Origin: Microbacterium sp. MPKO10
GTDB lineage: Bacteria; Actinomycetota; Actinomycetes; Actinomycetales; Microbacteriaceae
Assembly: GCF_026107415.2 (NCBI RefSeq)
Contig: NZ_JAPCHX010000006.1
Coordinates: forward strand, 310,001 to 374,000
DNA length: 64,000 bases
Direction of reading: 5' to 3'
Shown here: in pieces, positions 44,524 through 53,700 of the stretch
Layout of the letters: every line of letters starts with the position of its first letter
How positions within the stretch are numbered: position 1 is the first letter of the stretch
Position numbers and translations under genes: made by a program
The notes under the pieces: generated by a model
Database searches by the model: none
The model's input: only the letters and a program-made list of their open reading frames with translations
What the model was told of the DNA's origin: nothing

Positions 44524-47500
44524 TCAGAAGGCCCGGGTGTGCGGTAGATCTGGCCGGCCGTAGAAAGACTGCTCGAAGACCCGGCGGGAACGTCGGGTGA
44601 TGGTGAAGTAGTCCTCCTCGAGCACTCCCGCGGAACCAGGCGGATACTCGAGAATTCGGGCGATTCCCTCAAGCTGACGTCGTTCTGACGGCAGCACATC
44701 AGTTGTGCGGTTCAGCCAGAGCGTCATCGCTGAACGCACCCGGGAAGCGAAGATCCATGCGTCTCGCAACTGCTCGACCTCGTCATCCTTGATGAGACCG
44801 TTCGACCTGGCCTCGTCAAGAGCCGTGAGCGTCGATGTTGTCTGCAACGTAGGAATCTCGTGCGCGTGCTGCAACTGGATAAGCTGTACGAACCACTCGA
44901 CATCGCTGAGCGATCCGCGCCCTAGCTTGACGTGCCGCAGTGGATCGGCGCCGCGCGGCAGCCGCTCATTCTCGACGCGAGCCTTGATGCGCTTCACTTC
45001 GCGGACATCGTTCTCGCTGATCTGCTCCGGATATCGCACAGCATCCGCCATGGCTGTGAAGTCGGCGATCAGATTCTCGTCGCCGGCAACGCCGCGAGCC
45101 CTCAGCAGCGCCTGAGCCTCCCAGGTCAGCGACCAGCGTTCGTAGTAGCTGCGGTACGACGAGAGGGAACGCACGAGTGGTCCGTTCTTGCCCTCGGGTC
45201 GCAGATCAACGTCGAGATCAAACGGAAGCACGGGGTCGTCGGTGAGACGCGTCAGCTCGGAAACATACTTCTGCGCGATCGACTGTGCCTGAGATGAGTC
45301 GTCGGTGAGCGGGCGGAAGACATAGATGACATCGGTATCCGAGCCGAAGCCCAGCTCTGCTCCCCCAAACCGCCCCATTCCGACGACAGCGAATTCGAGA
45401 AGGTCCCGGCCGTCCACCGTCGATCGAATCTGCCGCAGTACTCCCTGAAGCGTGACGTCAGTGATGTCGGCCAGCGCTGGGCCGAGTTCGGTCACCCCGT
45501 CGATATCAAGGATCGCCCCGAGCGCCAGTCGCAGAATCTCACGGCGGCGCACGCGGAGCACGGCCTTCGCCGCGCGCTCGAGCGATTCATGCCGCGAGAA
45601 AATTGCCTGCATCTCGTCACGCAATGCCCTGGAGCTGAGCGGGCGCAGTTCTGAGTCATTCTCCAGCCAGGCCGAGGACTCGGGAAACGCGGCGAGGAGC
45701 TCACCGACGTAGCGCGAACTCGACAGCACACGCGTGAGTCGCTCCGCAACCATCGACGAGTCGCGCAGCATGCGCAGGAACCAGTGCGTCGAGCCCAGAG
45801 CATCACTCAAGCGGCGAAACGCGAGAAGGCCGTAGTCAGGGTCGGCTCCCTCCGCGAACCAGCGCAGCATCACGGGCAGCAGGTGACGCTGAATCGCTGC
45901 GCGTCGAGAGACCCCCGCCGTAAGCGCGGCAATATGTGACAGCGCTCCGCGTGGATCCCGGAATCCGATTGCCGTGAGTCGGGCCTTCGCCTGGTCCGTG
46001 CTGAGCGTGAGCTCGTCTTCGGGCAGAGCCGCGACAGCGCTCAGGAGCGGGCGGAAAAACAGCCTCTCGTGCAGTTCTCGCACGTCGTGCTTCGTCTTTT
46101 CCCACGCTTTCACGAGGCTCGAGGCTCCGCCGGACTGCCGCGCTGCTCGTGCGAGAACGCGAAGGCTCTCTTCCTCACGCGGCATCAGGTGCGTTCGCCG
46201 CAAACGTACGAGTTGGAGGCGGTGCTCGAGAACGCGAAGAAAACGGTACGCTTCCGCGAATTCCGACGCTTCCTGACGCCCGATGTAGCCCGCGTCAGAC
46301 AGCGCGGATAATGCAGGCAACGTCCCCCGGTGACGCACCTCCTCATCAGCTTGGCCATGCACGAGCTGAAGAAGCTGCACGGTAAATTCGACGTCCCGCA
46401 GCCCGCCCGGCCCCAGCTTGATCTGGCGCTGAACCTCGTCAGCGGGGATGTTCGCGGTCACGCGCCCCCGCATCGACTGGACGGATTCCACGAAGTCTTC
46501 CCGGTGGGCAGTGTCCCAGACGAGGGGCCAGATCTCGTCGATATAGCTTTGCCCGAGCTCGGGGTCTCCCGCCAACGGCCTCGCCTTGAGGAGGGCCTGA
46601 AACTCCCAGCTCTTCGCCCAGCGTGCGTAGTACGCGGCGTGGGAGTCCAGGCTGCGCACGAGCGCACCGTCTTTGCCCTCCGGCCGCAGATTCGGGTCGA
46701 CTTCCCAGAGCCCAGGTTCGATGTCTGGTTCGTCAATGATGCGCTGCACCTGCATGGCCAGGCGTGTCGCGACGTCGATCGCTCTGCTCTGGCCCAAATC
46801 GCCGTCAGGCTCCGCCACGTAGATCACGTCAACATCGCTGACGTAATTCAGCTCACGTGCTCCGGCCTTACCCATTCCGATGATCGCGATCCTGGTCTGT
46901 TCGACATCGGCGCGCGGGAAGAGAGCACTACCCACGTCCGGGTCGCTGACGCGGCTTCGCGCGATCCACAGTGACGCCTCGAGAACAGCGGCGGCGGCAT
47001 CCGTGAGATATCCGGTCACCTCGTCAAGCACCTCTCGCGGATCTTGGGCGCTGAGGTCCACGATGGCGATTCGGGTGAGGAGTCGGCGGTACCTTTCGCG
47101 CAACAGGCAAGCAGCGGCATCATCGCTCCGGTCAGCGAACCCGTGAGACTCCCCCAGTGCCGTCGCAAAGTCATCGCGCATTTCGGATGCTGTCGGAATG
47201 CGTTCCCCGCTGCGGGTCATCACATCGAGGTGCTCTGGATGTCGGAGGAGAAACTCGGCGAGCCCGCTCGACGCTCCCACGACACGCACGAGCGCTCGTC
47301 GCGGGGACTCCTCGCTCCAGAGCCCGCCGACACTTCCCTTGTGTGCTCGTTCGAGATCGATGAGGTGCGTCAGCGCAGCATCCGGGTCGGCGGCAACGCT
47401 GAGCTCAGGGGCGATCGAATCAGACGGGATGCCGAGGAGATCACTGAGCTCTGCAAGCCAGGACTTCGCCTCCGTGAGACGGGCGAAGCCGGCGCGCGCG

Positions 47501-47535
47501 AGACCGCTCAGCGCTGACTGGTCACGTGCAGCCAT
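44524..47535 (-). CDS. glnE: Bifunctional glutamine synthetase adenylyltransferase / deadenylylase
   Basis: A 1003-residue GlnE of full length. There are two nucleotidyltransferase domains. The N-terminal half has LNYVSDVDVIYV with the DxD metal site and controls deadenylylation. The C-terminal half has the stronger GSDTDVIYVF site and controls adenylylation; each is followed by a helical GlnD-like domain. It attaches or removes AMP on the GlnA1 tyrosine, matching activity to nitrogen supply. It lies 6 nt after glnA2, so the two are an operon, and it converges on glnA1. Confidence 0.97.
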   Translation of the reverse strand: MAARDQSALSGLARAGFARLTEAKSWLAELSDLLGIPSDSIAPELSVAADPDAALTHLIDLERAHKGSVGGLWSEESPRRALVRVVGASSGLAEFLLRHPEHLDVMTRSGERIPTASEMRDDFATALGESHGFADRSDDAAACLLRERYRRLLTRIAIVDLSAQDPREVLDEVTGYLTDAAAAVLEASLWIARSRVSDPDVGSALFPRADVEQTRIAIIGMGKAGARELNYVSDVDVIYVAEPDGDLGQSRAIDVATRLAMQVQRIIDEPDIEPGLWEVDPNLRPEGKDGALVRSLDSHAAYYARWAKSWEFQALLKARPLAGDPELGQSYIDEIWPLVWDTAHREDFVESVQSMRGRVTANIPADEVQRQIKLGPGGLRDVEFTVQLLQLVHGQADEEVRHRGTLPALSALSDAGYIGRQEASEFAEAYRFLRVLEHRLQLVRLRRTHLMPREEESLRVLARAARQSGGASSLVKAWEKTKHDVRELHERLFFRPLLSAVAALPEDELTLSTDQAKARLTAIGFRDPRGALSHIAALTAGVSRRAAIQRHLLPVMLRWFAEGADPDYGLLAFRRLSDALGSTHWFLRMLRDSSMVAERLTRVLSSSRYVGELLAAFPESSAWLENDSELRPLSSRALRDEMQAIFSRHESLERAAKAVLRVRRREILRLALGAILDIDGVTELGPALADITDVTLQGVLRQIRSTVDGRDLLEFAVVGMGRFGGAELGFGSDTDVIYVFRPLTDDSSQAQSIAQKYVSELTRLTDDPVLPFDLDVDLRPEGKNGPLVRSLSSYRSYYERWSLTWEAQALLRARGVAGDENLIADFTAMADAVRYPEQISENDVREVKRIKARVENERLPRGADPLRHVKLGRGSLSDVEWFVQLIQLQHAHEIPTLQTTSTLTALDEARSNGLIKDDEVEQLRDAWIFASRVRSAMTLWLNRTTDVLPSERRQLEGIARILEYPPGSAGVLEEDYFTITRRSRRVFEQSFYGRPDLPHTRAF

Positions 47536-47541
47536 GGGCGG

Positions 47542-48879
47542 TCACAGAGCGGTGAGGTTCGTGCGCAGCTCGTAAGGCGTGACCTGTGCCCGATAGTCGT
47601 ACCATTCCTGACGTTTGTTGAGCATGAAGTAGTCGTACACCTGCGAGCCGAGCGTCTCGGCGACGAGCTCGGACTGCTCCATGTACTGAACGGCATGGTC
47701 AAGGTTGGACGGGAGCGGTTCATACCCGAGCGCACGTCGCTCGGCATCGGACAGGCTCCAGACGTTGTTCTCGGCTTCCGCGGGAAGCTCGTAGCCCTCT
47801 TCGATTCCCTTGAGGCCGGCGGCCAGCATGAGCGAGAACGCAAGGTACGGGTTGCACGCGGAGTCGATGCCGCGGTACTCCACGCGTGAGCTCTGCCCTT
47901 TGTGTGGCTTGTACATCGGCACCCGAATGAGCGCTGAACGGTTGTTGTGGCCCCAGGTGACGAAACTCGGTGCCTCGTCGCCGCCCCAGATGCGCTTGTA
48001 CGAGTTCACGAACTGGTTCGTCACGGCGGTGATCTCTTGCGCGTGGGTGAGCAACCCGGCGATGAACTGGCGGCCGACCTTGGAGAGCTGATACTGGGCA
48101 CCCGCCTCGTAAAAGGCATTCGTGTCGCCCTCGAAGAGCGACATGTGTGTATGCATTCCCGACCCTGGCTGACCGGACATCGGCTTAGGCATGAACGTCG
48201 CGTGCACGCCCTGCTCAATCGCGACTTCCTTGACCACGGTTCGGAAAGTCATGATGTTGTCGGCGGTAGTGAGGGCGTCGGCGTATCGAAGATCGATCTC
48301 GTTCTGGCCCGGACCGCCCTCATGATGACTGTATTCCACAGAAATCCCGATGTCCTCCAGCATGGTCACGGCCCGACGGCGGAAATCATGCGCGGTGCCG
48401 CCAGGAACGTTGTCGAAGTATCCAGCGTCGTCGACGGGAACCGGGCTACCGTCGACAAGCGCCGTCGACTTCATGAGATAGAACTCGACTTCGGGATGCG
48501 TGTAGAACGTGAACCCGAGATCCTTCGCCTTCTCGAGTGTGCGCTTGAGGACGTGCCGAGGGTCTGCTGCTGCTGGCTGGCCGTCTGGAGTGGTGAGGTC
48601 ACAGAACATGCGGGCGGTCGGGTCGATCTCGCCACGCCACGGGAGTACTTGGAACGTCCCGGGATCCGGGAGCGATAGAAGATCTGACTCGTAGCTGCGC
48701 GTGAACCCCTCGATCGCGGAGCCGTCGAAGCCCAGACCCTCGGCAAATGCGCCCTCGACCTCGGCGGGCGCGATGGCGACCGATTTGAGGGTGCCGACGA
48801 CGTCGGTGAACCACAGCCGGACGAACTTGATCCCTCGTTCCTCGATCGTTCGAAGAACGAAGTCACGCTGCTTGTCCAT
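47542..48879 (-). CDS. glnA2: Second glutamine synthetase (GlnA2)
   Basis: A 445-residue GSI enzyme starting MDKQRDFVLRTIEERG, close to GlnA2 of other actinobacteria. It has EVEFYLM, the PGSGMHTHMSLFEG segment and the NNRSALIRVP motif. The Tyr-adenylylation motif of GlnA1 is absent (the region reads EAENNVWSLSDAERR), so it is probably not regulated by GlnE. ATG 48879 has AAAGGGG upstream; an in-frame GTG at 48897 would overlap that site. No GlnR box is visible upstream. It is first in an operon with glnE. Confidence 0.95.
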   Translation of the reverse strand: MDKQRDFVLRTIEERGIKFVRLWFTDVVGTLKSVAIAPAEVEGAFAEGLGFDGSAIEGFTRSYESDLLSLPDPGTFQVLPWRGEIDPTARMFCDLTTPDGQPAAADPRHVLKRTLEKAKDLGFTFYTHPEVEFYLMKSTALVDGSPVPVDDAGYFDNVPGGTAHDFRRRAVTMLEDIGISVEYSHHEGGPGQNEIDLRYADALTTADNIMTFRTVVKEVAIEQGVHATFMPKPMSGQPGSGMHTHMSLFEGDTNAFYEAGAQYQLSKVGRQFIAGLLTHAQEITAVTNQFVNSYKRIWGGDEAPSFVTWGHNNRSALIRVPMYKPHKGQSSRVEYRGIDSACNPYLAFSLMLAAGLKGIEEGYELPAEAENNVWSLSDAERRALGYEPLPSNLDHAVQYMEQSELVAETLGSQVYDYFMLNKRQEWYDYRAQVTPYELRTNLTAL

Positions 48880-48960
48880 CCATTCCCCTTTCGACACCAG
48901 CCGATGGCCGTACCCAGGCTATCCGGTGAGCACTACTCGTACCTGTGCGACGAGCGGACG

Positions 48961-49146
48961 TCACCGCTCTGCTTCGTCTTCCTCGTCCCATTTCCGGCTG
49001 TTCTCGGCCAATCGCTCCGGGGCCCGTGCAGCCTCCTCAGCCGTGTCGAAAGGGCCCGCCCTGTCAACAGACGGAGATTCATAGCCGTGTTCGACCGCGC
49101 CAGTCTTGAGGTTGTACCAATATTTCGTCGATGGATCGTCGGTCAT
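48961..49146 (-). CDS. Small SPOR-like conserved protein
   Basis: A 61-residue charged protein: [14 protein letters not shown], then [16 protein letters not shown] and an acidic tail. It matches the small actinobacterial protein often labelled SPOR-like, found between glnA2 and map. There is no signal peptide, so peptidoglycan binding is doubtful. GGAGGAGG lies just before the ATG. The map promoter overlaps its 5' side. Function unknown. Confidence 0.8.
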   Translation of the reverse strand: MTDDPSTKYWYNLKTGAVEHGYESPSVDRAGPFDTAEEAARAPERLAENSRKWDEEDEAER

Positions 49147-49168
49147 CGGTGCCTCCTCCGTGCTCGCT

Positions 49169-49174
49169 TAGGAT
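49169..49174 (+). promoter_or_regulatory. -10 hexamer TAGGAT, leaderless start of map
   Basis: TAGGAT is 7 nt before the ATG at 49182. Confidence 0.5.
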
Positions 49175-49181
49175 CGAGTCT

Positions 49182-50048
49182 ATGCCCAAGGATTCACACG
49201 GTCATCTGTTCCCCGGACGCGTCGGCCCACAGCGTCCTGTTCCCGCCGCCATCGCACGCCCGGAATACGTCGGCAAGAAGGCTCCTGCGGCATACACGGG
49301 AGACGACACCTATACGGAGGATCAGGTTCAGCGGATCCGCACGGCCAGCGTGATCGCGGCGCGCGCAATCGACGCAGTTGCAGAGCGGATCCGGCCGGGC
49401 GTGACGACAGACGAGCTTGATCGTGTGGGGCATGCCTACATCATCGAGAACGGCGCCTATCCGTCGACACTCGGGTACCGCGGATTTCCGAAATCGCTCT
49501 GCAGCTCGATCAACGAGGTCATCTGCCATGGCATCCCCGACGACACGGTGCTGAAGGATGGCGACATCATCAACATCGACATCACCGCGTACCGCGACGG
49601 AGTGCACGGTGATACGAATCGCACGTTCGTCGTCGGTGACGCCTCGCAGACTGCACGTGATCTCGTCACACGTACCGAGGAGGCTTTGCGTCGCGGAATC
49701 AAGGCCGTAGCGCCGGGCCGAGAGATCAACGTGATCGGGCGTGCCATCGAGTCGTACGCGAAACGCTTCGGATACGGTGTCGTCCGCGACTTCACCGGGC
49801 ACGGCGTTGGTGAAGCCTTCCATTCAGGGCTGATCATTCCTCACTACGACGCTGCTCCACAGTATGCGACGATCATTCAGCCCGGGATGGTGTTCACGAT
49901 CGAGCCGATGCTGACACTCGGCGACGTCGCCTGGGACCTCTGGCCGGACGACTGGACGGTCACGACGAAAGACAAATCTCTGACCGCCCAGTTCGAGCAC
50001 ACCCTCCTCGTCACCGAGCGAGGCGCCGAGGTACTGACACTGCCCTGA
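49182..50048 (+). CDS. map: Methionine aminopeptidase type I
   Basis: A 288-residue MetAP with the actinobacterial N-terminal extension of about 45 residues ([21 protein letters not shown]). The metal ligands are the two Asp in [18 protein letters not shown], His in [10 protein letters not shown], Glu in TIEPML and Glu in [10 protein letters not shown]. It removes the initiator methionine from nascent proteins. The start gives the conserved N-terminus and has a leaderless-type promoter. ppgK follows 18 nt after the stop but has its own -10. Confidence 0.97.
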   Translation: MPKDSHGHLFPGRVGPQRPVPAAIARPEYVGKKAPAAYTGDDTYTEDQVQRIRTASVIAARAIDAVAERIRPGVTTDELDRVGHAYIIENGAYPSTLGYRGFPKSLCSSINEVICHGIPDDTVLKDGDIINIDITAYRDGVHGDTNRTFVVGDASQTARDLVTRTEEALRRGIKAVAPGREINVIGRAIESYAKRFGYGVVRDFTGHGVGEAFHSGLIIPHYDAAPQYATIIQPGMVFTIEPMLTLGDVAWDLWPDDWTVTTKDKSLTAQFEHTLLVTERGAEVLTLP

Positions 50049-50054
50049 CACCGG

Positions 50055-50060
50055 TAATCT
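50055..50060 (+). promoter_or_regulatory. -10 hexamer TAATCT, leaderless start of ppgK
   Basis: TAATCT is 6 nt before the ATG at 50067; CTGACA at 50034-50039 may act as a -35 with a 15-bp spacer. Confidence 0.55.
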
Positions 50061-50066
50061 GGTGGC

Positions 50067-50846
50067 ATGAGCGCACACGACAGAGACGTCGCAATCGGCA
50101 TCGACATCGGCGGGACAGGAATCAAGGGCGCATCCGTCAACGTGCGAACCGGCACGCTGATCAGCGATCGGATCAAGATTCCCACGCCACGCGGCGCCCG
50201 CCCCGGAGACGTCATCGATGCGGTGACAGAGCTCTTTGACTCCCTCGCTCACGATGACATCGCCGATGCGCCTCTGGGGGTTGCGTTCCCAGCCGTTGTG
50301 AAACACGGGGTGACGATGTCAGCGGCGAACGTCTCTGATGAATGGATCGGGCTCGGCGCTGAGAAGCTTTTCGAAGACGCGCTCTCGCGCGACATCAGCT
50401 TTCTCAACGATGCGGATGCTGCTGGGCTCGCTGAGCTTCGGTTCGGTGCCGCCCGCGACGCCGACGGGGTGACGTTGATGACGACGCTGGGCACCGGCAT
50501 CGGCACGGCGATTCTCTGTGACGGCATCCTTGTTCCCAACGTGGAGCTCGGACACATTGAACTTGACGGACATGATGCTGAGACTGTCTCGTCCAATGCC
50601 GCTCGTGAACGCGAAGGGTTGTCCTGGGAAGACTGGGCACAGCGCCTCCAGCGGTATTACAGCGCCTGCGAGGTGTACCTATCCCCTGACCTGATCGTTG
50701 TCGGAGGTGGTGTGTCCAAGCACCACCAGAACTTCCTGCCGCTTCTCGACCTCACGGCAGAAATCGTCCCGGCTCAGCTTCGGAACAATGCCGGCATCCT
50801 CGGGGCAGCGGCACGAGCATCCGAAATGCATCCGGCATATGTGTGA
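50067..50846 (+). CDS. ppgK: Polyphosphate glucokinase
   Basis: A 259-residue ROK-family kinase. The phosphate-binding motif is GIDIGGTGIKG (11-21). LNDADAAGLAE carries the catalytic Asp, TLGTGIGTAI is a second phosphate loop, and VELGHIELDG is the sugar-binding and ROK signature. The length and the IDIGGTGIKG start match PPGK, which phosphorylates glucose with polyphosphate or ATP. The zinc-cysteine motif of longer ROK proteins is absent, as expected for this subgroup. Its stop codon falls inside the P1 stem of the convergent rnpB. Confidence 0.93.
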   Translation: MSAHDRDVAIGIDIGGTGIKGASVNVRTGTLISDRIKIPTPRGARPGDVIDAVTELFDSLAHDDIADAPLGVAFPAVVKHGVTMSAANVSDEWIGLGAEKLFEDALSRDISFLNDADAAGLAELRFGAARDADGVTLMTTLGTGIGTAILCDGILVPNVELGHIELDGHDAETVSSNAAREREGLSWEDWAQRLQRYYSACEVYLSPDLIVVGGGVSKHHQNFLPLLDLTAEIVPAQLRNNAGILGAAARASEMHPAYV

Positions 50847-51213
50847 ACGGGCCAGCTGATACGCCGGGTTCTGTTGAGGCGACGTGCGCCCTGGACGGCC
50901 ATCTCTCTCGGGGGCGTGTTGCCACGACCCTCTAGCGGTCCACCCGGAAACGAGACGAGCAGCCTCATTGTTTCCTGTCTGACCTTGCTCCGGGCGAGGT
51001 TTACCAAGCCACCCGGGTCGCCCCGGATGCTGGTGGTCTCTTACACCACCCTTTCACCCTTACCTCCGGCCGAAGCCGGCGGCGGTCTGCTTTCTGTTGC
51101 ACTATCTCGCGAGTTGCCTCGGGTGGGCGTTACCCACCACCCTGCTCTGCGGAGCCCGGACGTTCCTCGGCACCATTATCGGTGACGCGACCGTCTTGCC
51201 GACCCGTTCACAC
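50841..51213 (-). ncRNA. rnpB: RNase P RNA (class A)
   Basis: On the minus strand the RNA carries the conserved 5' core GAGGAACGTCCGGGCTCC and the GGGTAACGCCCACCC element, and near the 3' end ACAGAACCCGGC. The ends pair as helix P1: GTGTGAACGGG at the 5' end against CCCGTTCACAC at the 3' end, which sets the limits. It is about 373 nt, in the range for actinobacterial RNase P RNA. It is the catalytic RNA that trims the 5' leaders of tRNA precursors. The last few nucleotides overlap the ppgK stop codon on the opposite strand. Confidence 0.95.
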
Positions 51214-51217
51214 ATCT

Positions 51218-51223
51218 ATCGTA
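51218..51223 (-). promoter_or_regulatory. -10 hexamer TACGAT of rnpB
   Basis: TACGAT lies a few nt upstream of the 5' end implied by helix P1 (near 51213). No clear -35 is visible. Confidence 0.5.
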
Positions 51224-51229
51224 TCGTGC

Positions 51230-51967
51230 TCACCACAGCCCAGACTCCTCGGTACGCACGACCACACAGCTGCATTCCGGGCAGCGCACAACGTCGTCGA
51301 TCTCGGCGGCACGAACATCAGCGAGGTCTTGGCCTGTCAGAGTCATCGTGCATCCACCGCAAGTTCCGCGGCGGAACAGCGCCGCACCGATGCCGGTCTT
51401 CGCACGCTGCTTCTCGTATACCTCGAGCAGATCATCCTGGATCGACTCTGTCAGTGCGGTACGCGCCCCGGCAAGCGTGCCGAGTTCGCCCGACATCTCA
51501 TCGAGTGCTGCGGTGCGCGATTGCGTGATCTCTGAGATCCGCTGTTGAATCGCCTCTCCCTCGGCTCGTGTGGCGTCAGCAATCGCGGTGGCATCCTCAA
51601 CGGACTGCATCGCCTCGAGTTGCTGATCCTCCAATGCGGACGTGCGATTCTTGAGAGACTCCAGTTCTGCTTCAAGCGCGGCAACATCTTTCACCGAGGA
51701 GGTCTGCTGCAGTCGCTGCTCGTCGCGCTGCTGACGTGTCGCCACCGTCGCAGCATCCGATTCCAGCCGGTTGAGCTCCGTCTGAGCGTCCTCGACCGCT
51801 CCCACCTCCGTCGCGAGTCGTGCGTTGATGGTGTCCCGCTCGGCGGTGGCCTCGGCAAGTGCAGCGTTCTCCGGCAGGTTCTTCTCGCGGTGACGCAACT
51901 GGTCCACGCGTGAATCGATCTGCTGCAGCTCAAGGAGCTTCGTCTGCTGTGAGTGGGGTGCTTTCAT
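51230..51967 (-). CDS. Coiled-coil protein with C-terminal C4 zinc ribbon
   Basis: A 245-residue protein. Residues about 10-185 form a long antiparallel coiled coil rich in Leu, Glu, Gln and Ala. The C-terminal domain has CGGC and CPEC, a C4-type zinc ribbon. It matches the conserved bacterial family usually annotated as zinc ribbon domain-containing protein and found beside nif3 and rnpB. Function is unknown, perhaps nucleic-acid binding. ATG 51967 gives the conserved MKA start; a TTG at 51985 overlapping the Nif3 stop is possible. Confidence 0.85.
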   Translation of the reverse strand: MKAPHSQQTKLLELQQIDSRVDQLRHREKNLPENAALAEATAERDTINARLATEVGAVEDAQTELNRLESDAATVATRQQRDEQRLQQTSSVKDVAALEAELESLKNRTSALEDQQLEAMQSVEDATAIADATRAEGEAIQQRISEITQSRTAALDEMSGELGTLAGARTALTESIQDDLLEVYEKQRAKTGIGAALFRRGTCGGCTMTLTGQDLADVRAAEIDDVVRCPECSCVVVRTEESGLW

Positions 51968-51981
51968 GGGTGTCACTTTCG

Positions 51982-52803
51982 TCAAGCGTTATGGACTGAG
52001 AAGTCCCACGGATCGGTTCGCTGGTCGCTCACGCGCACATCGAGCGAGGGGAAGCGTGCGCTCAGCTGGGACGCCGCGGTGCTCAACCAGAGCGACTCCG
52101 CAGCCCAGTGCGAAACATCCACGAGTGCGGGCCCACCGGTCACCAGGGATTGTTCACGCGACTCCGAAGCCGGGTGGTGCCGCAGGTCGCTGGTGACGTA
52201 GACGTCGGCCGTCGTCACAGACGGGTGGTTGAGCAACGAGTCCCCGGCCCCTCCGCAGATCGCAATGCGCTGGACGGATGCTGTCGGGTCACCCGCAACA
52301 CGCACGCCGCCGACGGTCTTGGGTAGGGCGTCGGCAACGCGCGCCGCGAACTCCTCGAGGGAAAGCGCGTGAGTCAGGGATCCGACGCGACCGAGGCCTC
52401 CAATTCCGTTGCGCGCGGGGGTGATGGGTTCGGTGTCGACGACGCCGAGCGCGCCCGCCAGAGCCGATGATGTTCCGCCGTCGACGACGTCTGCGTTGGT
52501 ATGAGCAGCCAGCAAAGCGCAGTCGTGACGGATGAGTCGCGACAGGATGTTGCCCTTGTACCGGTCAGCAGCAATGCTCGTCACCCCGCGCATGAGCAGA
52601 GGATGGTGAACAAGCAGCAGGTGTGCCTTCGTGGCGAGAGCCTCGTCGATGGTGGCGCCGACGGCATCGACGGCGAGGAGCACACGCTCGACTGTTGCGC
52701 CAGGATCTCCGCTCGCGAGGCCCGTGGCATCCCATTCCTCGGCTCCGGAGGATGGCCACAGGTCGTCCGCGGCGGCGAGGATTTCTGAGAGTAGGACTGC
52801 CAC
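51982..52803 (-). CDS. Nif3-like dinuclear metal centre protein
   Basis: A 273-residue Nif3/YbgI protein. Conserved metal ligands are visible in LLVHHPLLMRG (paired His), AAHTNADVVDGG (His and Asp) and the C-terminal DVSHWAAESLW (His and Glu). Family members form toroidal hexamers and are often called GTP cyclohydrolase type 1-like, but activity is not settled. The GTG start has TAGTCT 6 nt upstream. The zinc-ribbon gene follows with a 14-nt gap or slight overlap, an operon. Confidence 0.9.
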   Translation of the reverse strand: MAVLLSEILAAADDLWPSSGAEEWDATGLASGDPGATVERVLLAVDAVGATIDEALATKAHLLLVHHPLLMRGVTSIAADRYKGNILSRLIRHDCALLAAHTNADVVDGGTSSALAGALGVVDTEPITPARNGIGGLGRVGSLTHALSLEEFAARVADALPKTVGGVRVAGDPTASVQRIAICGGAGDSLLNHPSVTTADVYVTSDLRHHPASESREQSLVTGGPALVDVSHWAAESLWLSTAASQLSARFPSLDVRVSDQRTDPWDFSVHNA

Positions 52804-52809
52804 GATTCC

Positions 52810-52815
52810 AGACTA
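52810..52815 (-). promoter_or_regulatory. -10 hexamer TAGTCT, leaderless start of the Nif3-like gene
   Basis: TAGTCT is 6 nt before the GTG at 52803. Confidence 0.5.
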
Positions 52816-52948
52816 CGCGACGTCACCCCGTGTGCATGAACCGCACTCGCGCCGGGACGAGACAGATCACGGCCCTCCTCGCCTGATGACGGCCTTTGCC
52901 GCGTAAGCTGAAGAAGATCCGGGCACAAGGCTGGCCAAAGGAGTTGCC

Positions 52949-53623
52949 GTGGCTGAAGAGACTGTCGACACGCTGCTGGTGGAGCTCGCCGCACTCGAGA
53001 ATCCGAGAATGCGTGCGGTGAATGAACGGCACGGCGATGATCACGGGGTCAATCTCTCATCGCTCCGCGCGATCGCGAAGCGAGTTAAGAAGAATCCGGA
53101 ACTCGCCACAAAGCTGTGGGACACAGGCGACACCGCAGCACGGCTCCTCGCCATTCTGATCAGCGGACCCCGAGATTACACGCGTGATGACCTCGACAGA
53201 ATGCTGCGACAGGCGCGTGCTCCGAAAGTTCACGATTGGCTCGTGAACTACAACGTGAAGAAATCTCCGCATGCCGAGGAGCTGCGCCAATTGTGGCTCG
53301 CCGACCCTGACTCGGTTGTTGCGAGCGCGGGCTGGGCGCTGACGGCGCACCGCGTTGTTTCTCAGCCGGAGGGTCTTGATCTGTCGGCGCTCCTTGACAC
53401 GATCGAGCAGCAGATGAAGGACGCCCCGGACCGCCTGCAGTGGGAGATGAACACCTGCCTCGCACAGATCGGTATCGCGCACGAGGACCAGCGTGACCGT
53501 GCTGTCGCCATCGGAGAGCGTCTCGAGGTGCTGAAGGACTATCCGACTCCCCCGAACTGCACGTCCCCGTTTGCCCCGACATGGATTGCCGAGATCGTGA
53601 GACGTCAGCAGCTTTCGCCCTGA
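52949..53623 (+). CDS. DNA alkylation repair (AlkD-like) HEAT-repeat protein
   Basis: A 224-residue all-helical protein resembling the AlkD family. It has helix pairs such as RAIAKRVKKNPELATKLWDTG and RLLAILISGPRDYTRDDLD, and HDWLVNYNVKK in the middle. AlkD is a DNA glycosylase that removes positively charged alkylated bases; catalytic residues are not certain here, and some family members have lost activity. The GTG start has AAGGAG upstream and a TAAGCT hexamer lies near 52903. The downstream gene is 77 bp away. Confidence 0.72.
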   Translation: MAEETVDTLLVELAALENPRMRAVNERHGDDHGVNLSSLRAIAKRVKKNPELATKLWDTGDTAARLLAILISGPRDYTRDDLDRMLRQARAPKVHDWLVNYNVKKSPHAEELRQLWLADPDSVVASAGWALTAHRVVSQPEGLDLSALLDTIEQQMKDAPDRLQWEMNTCLAQIGIAHEDQRDRAVAIGERLEVLKDYPTPPNCTSPFAPTWIAEIVRRQQLSP

Positions 53624-53700
53624 GAGGGGGTCCGCTCGCCTTCGTCCGTTCAGGGGTGCCTTCTGTCAGACTGGCTCCACGGCGAGCCACGGAGGTCAGC

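Noticed and set aside
44524-47535. Long plus-strand open frames opposite glnE
   Set aside because: They are short relative to glnE, Arg-rich and without domains; antisense shadows.
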